NCBI RefSeq assembly: GCF_027019125.1
Contig: NZ_JALUXE010000002.1
Span: 124,001 to 188,000 of the forward strand
Direction: 5' to 3'
Source: Roseovarius sp.
GTDB lineage: Bacteria; Pseudomonadota; Alphaproteobacteria; Rhodobacterales; Rhodobacteraceae
DNA: 64,000 bases
Under the pieces are notes generated by a model. It was not told the DNA's origin. It saw nothing but the letters and a program-made list of their open reading frames with translations, and searched no databases. Within the stretch, counting starts at the first letter, position 1. Each line of letters opens with the position of its first letter. This document shows positions 62,447 through 64,000 of the stretch, piece by piece. The position numbers and the translations under genes were made by a program.

Positions 62447-63395
62447 TGGTGATGCCCCTATCAGATTTCAACGGCGTTCCGCGCAGGATCGAGGATAGCC
62501 CATTTTCCAGAGAAATCAGCGGTTGCCACCCGGTGTCGCGGCTGATTTCGGTGTTGTCGCACACCCAGTCGGGGTGGCGCAGTTCATTGACTTTGCCGGG
62601 CGTGAGCATCGGGGGATACCCCAAGAGCTTGGACGCCAGCAGATTGATCGTGGCCACCGCCCGCAAGACGCCCCCCGGCAGTTTCACGCGCCAGCCGGCC
62701 CCGCGCCCCGCAACCTGTTCGACAATGGTCGCGATCTCGTCCCAGCTGTAGCCTGCCTCATGCCCGTCGTGGAGTTCATAGGTAGCCTCTGCCGCGCTGT
62801 CCAGAAGTTTGACGATGGCGCGCGCAAGGTCATCGACATGCAAGAGTGACGCCCGCGCACCGGGCACCCCCGGCAATGGCACGATGCCCCGCGCCATGGT
62901 CTGAAGGAGTGGCACGAGTTCGCGGTCCTCGGGGCCGTAGATCGCAGGCGGGCGCAGTATGGCAGAGGTGAATTCCGCGCCCTGCGCCGCTTGCGCCAGC
63001 CGGTCTTCGCCCGCGCGTTTGCTGGCAGCATAGGGCGACAGATGCGGCTCGCGTGCCGCGAGCGAGGAAATGAGGATCACGCGCCGCACCCCAGCCGCCT
63101 GCCCGGCCTCTGCAACATGGGTTACGCCATCCGCGTTGACACCCAAGAAGTCCTTCAGGTCGCGTCCACGCACCTGCCCTGCAACATGAATGACCGCCTC
63201 GGCACCCGCCATCAGTTTGGCCAAAGCTGCCTTGTCAGACAGACCGCCCGTCACCGTATCCAGAAGAGGATGGGTGATCCCCAGCCCCTGACGGTGCACC
63301 AGCGCGCGCACCGGACGGTTCGCGTCCAGCAATTGCCCGATCAGGGCGCGCCCGACAAAGCCGGAGGCGCCCGTGACGGCCACGGGTCCGGTCAT
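62436..63395 (-). CDS. Extended SDR reductase, candidate ceramide reductase
   Basis: A 319-residue extended short-chain dehydrogenase/epimerase. NAD(P) site VTGASGFVGRALIGQLL (about 6-22) and catalytic LSPYAASKRAGED (YxxxK, about 122-126). In Caulobacter a homologous gene beside spt encodes the reductase that converts the 3-keto intermediate to the hydroxylated base or ceramide (CerR). It overlaps the ligase gene by 4 bases and the ACP gene by 11, so all four are one translational unit. Confidence 0.86.
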   Translation of the reverse strand: MTGPVAVTGASGFVGRALIGQLLDANRPVRALVHRQGLGITHPLLDTVTGGLSDKAALAKLMAGAEAVIHVAGQVRGRDLKDFLGVNADGVTHVAEAGQAAGVRRVILISSLAAREPHLSPYAASKRAGEDRLAQAAQGAEFTSAILRPPAIYGPEDRELVPLLQTMARGIVPLPGVPGARASLLHVDDLARAIVKLLDSAAEATYELHDGHEAGYSWDEIATIVEQVAGRGAGWRVKLPGGVLRAVATINLLASKLLGYPPMLTPGKVNELRHPDWVCDNTEISRDTGWQPLISLENGLSSILRGTPLKSDRGITNVT

Positions 63396-64000
63396 GCGAT
63401 GTAACGGACCTGCTCAAACGGCTCTTCGACAGGGGTGTCGTTGGCCGCGTCCTGCTGTTGCAAGAGCTTGGCCGCATGACGCCGCCCCAGATAGTCGAGC
63501 CGTGCCCGCGCCCGTGCCAGTTTGCCCGACGAGGTGCGCGGCAAGGTGCGCGTCGGCACCAGTTCAACCACAACGTCGATGCCGAATTCCGAGCGCACGA
63601 GCGAGGCGATGTTCTTGACCAATGCGTCGCGCTTGGCTTGGTCACGTTCGCGGCATTGCACCACGAGCACCGCGGTTTCCTGTTGATCCACCTCGGAGGG
63701 CACCGAGAAGGCCGCGGCATCGGTGTAGTTCACACCGGGCTGCGTCTTGGCCAGATACTCCAGATCCTCGGGCCAGATGTTGCGCCCATGGATGATGATC
63801 ATGTCCTTGCGCCGTCCGGTGACAAACAGACGGCCATTGGCGAGATAGCCGATATCGCCGGTATCCAGCCAGCCATCCGCGCTCAGACATTCGCGGGTGA
63901 TCGCCTCTTCCTGAAAGTAGTGGCTCATCACACTGGGGCCACGCAGGTGGATGACACCGGCCTGACGCTCGGGCAGGTCGTTGCCATGCTCGTCTCGGAT
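63392..64000 (-). CDS. Acyl-AMP/acyl-CoA ligase, C-terminal part
   Basis: The last 202 residues of an ANL-superfamily adenylating enzyme; the rest lies beyond the right edge. Visible: AGVIHLRGPSVMSHYF, the signature DGWLDTGDIGYLANGRLFVTGRRKDMIIIHGRNIWPEDLE (residues about 42-81 of the fragment), and TLPRTSSGKLARARARLDYL with the catalytic lysine of the last hinge domain. The GRNIWPEDLE form is typical of fatty acyl-AMP ligases. It likely charges the adjacent ACP with a fatty acid for the SPT-like enzyme. Confidence 0.88.
   Translation of the reverse strand: MRDEHGNDLPERQAGVIHLRGPSVMSHYFQEEAITRECLSADGWLDTGDIGYLANGRLFVTGRRKDMIIIHGRNIWPEDLEYLAKTQPGVNYTDAAAFSVPSEVDQQETAVLVVQCRERDQAKRDALVKNIASLVRSEFGIDVVVELVPTRTLPRTSSGKLARARARLDYLGRRHAAKLLQQQDAANDTPVEEPFEQVRYIA

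Noticed and set aside
1-64000. CRISPR array, prophage, tRNA or rRNA genes
   Set aside because: No regularly spaced repeats outside RTX coding sequence, no phage structural genes and no cloverleaf with a GGTTCGA-type arm found on reading.

Overview
The window looks like chromosome from an alphaproteobacterium of the Rhodobacteraceae, probably the Roseobacter group. The basis is high GC, tightly packed operons with 4-base ATGA overlaps, the order phoR-pstS-pstC-pstA-pstB-phoU-phoB, a class II DAHP synthase, an xseB-ispA-dxs operon, a D-3-hydroxybutyrate dehydrogenase, and Roseobacter-type intergenic palindromes. No tRNA, rRNA, CRISPR array, prophage or complete insertion sequence was seen.

Layout. 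Bases 1-4.7 kb (minus strand) hold a peptide-binding lipoprotein-type transporter component, an entericidin-like peptide, alr, and mlaE/mlaF with an AT-rich gene of unknown function inserted between the two mla genes. Bases 4.75-10 kb hold an orphan promoter-hairpin-terminator unit (probable small RNA), bdhA, a DUF502 membrane protein, rpsB-tsf, a second probable small RNA on the minus strand, and aroQ with a frameshifted LuxR-type regulator. Bases 10-15 kb hold a MATE exporter and a glutaryl-CoA dehydrogenase/FAD oxidoreductase pair with a divergent LysR regulator. Bases 15.2-24.7 kb hold the phosphate regulon (with a three-half-site Pho box before pstS), a gamma-carbonic anhydrase-like protein, gmk and yicC. 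Bases 24.9-36.3 kb hold metabolic genes: a PAS protein, DAHP synthase, a GlxA/AraC regulator, a soluble sugar dehydrogenase, dxs-ispA-xseB, a phosphotransferase, and a small operon of an FMN protein, an NTF2-like protein and an AhpD-like protein with its divergent LysR regulator.

Bases 36.3-41.1 kb carry two adjacent RTX (calcium-binding repeat) proteins. One has an N-terminal clan-A glycoside hydrolase-like domain, and the two share nearly the same repeat array and C-terminal domain, so they look like a duplication.

Bases 41.6-64 kb form the most interesting region, a lipid-building island. At the right end a minus-strand operon encodes an acyl-AMP/acyl-CoA ligase, an extended SDR reductase, an acyl carrier protein and a serine palmitoyltransferase-like enzyme. 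This is the gene set and order known for bacterial ceramide synthesis in Caulobacter. A GNAT-like acyltransferase resembling the bacterial ceramide synthase lies about 7 kb away. Between and beside them are an Scs7/FA2H-type lipid 2-hydroxylase, a DAG/ceramide-kinase-like lipid kinase, two nucleotidyltransferase-like proteins, two LpxL-like acyltransferases, an MsbA-like exporter, three ELM1-family (GT-B-like) proteins, two PAPS sulfotransferases each beside an ELM1 gene, a GT-A glycosyltransferase, an OafA-type acyltransferase and a SAM methyltransferase. The simplest reading, which is inference, is a pathway making a 2-hydroxylated ceramide that is phosphorylated and/or glycosylated, probably sulfated, and exported to the cell envelope.
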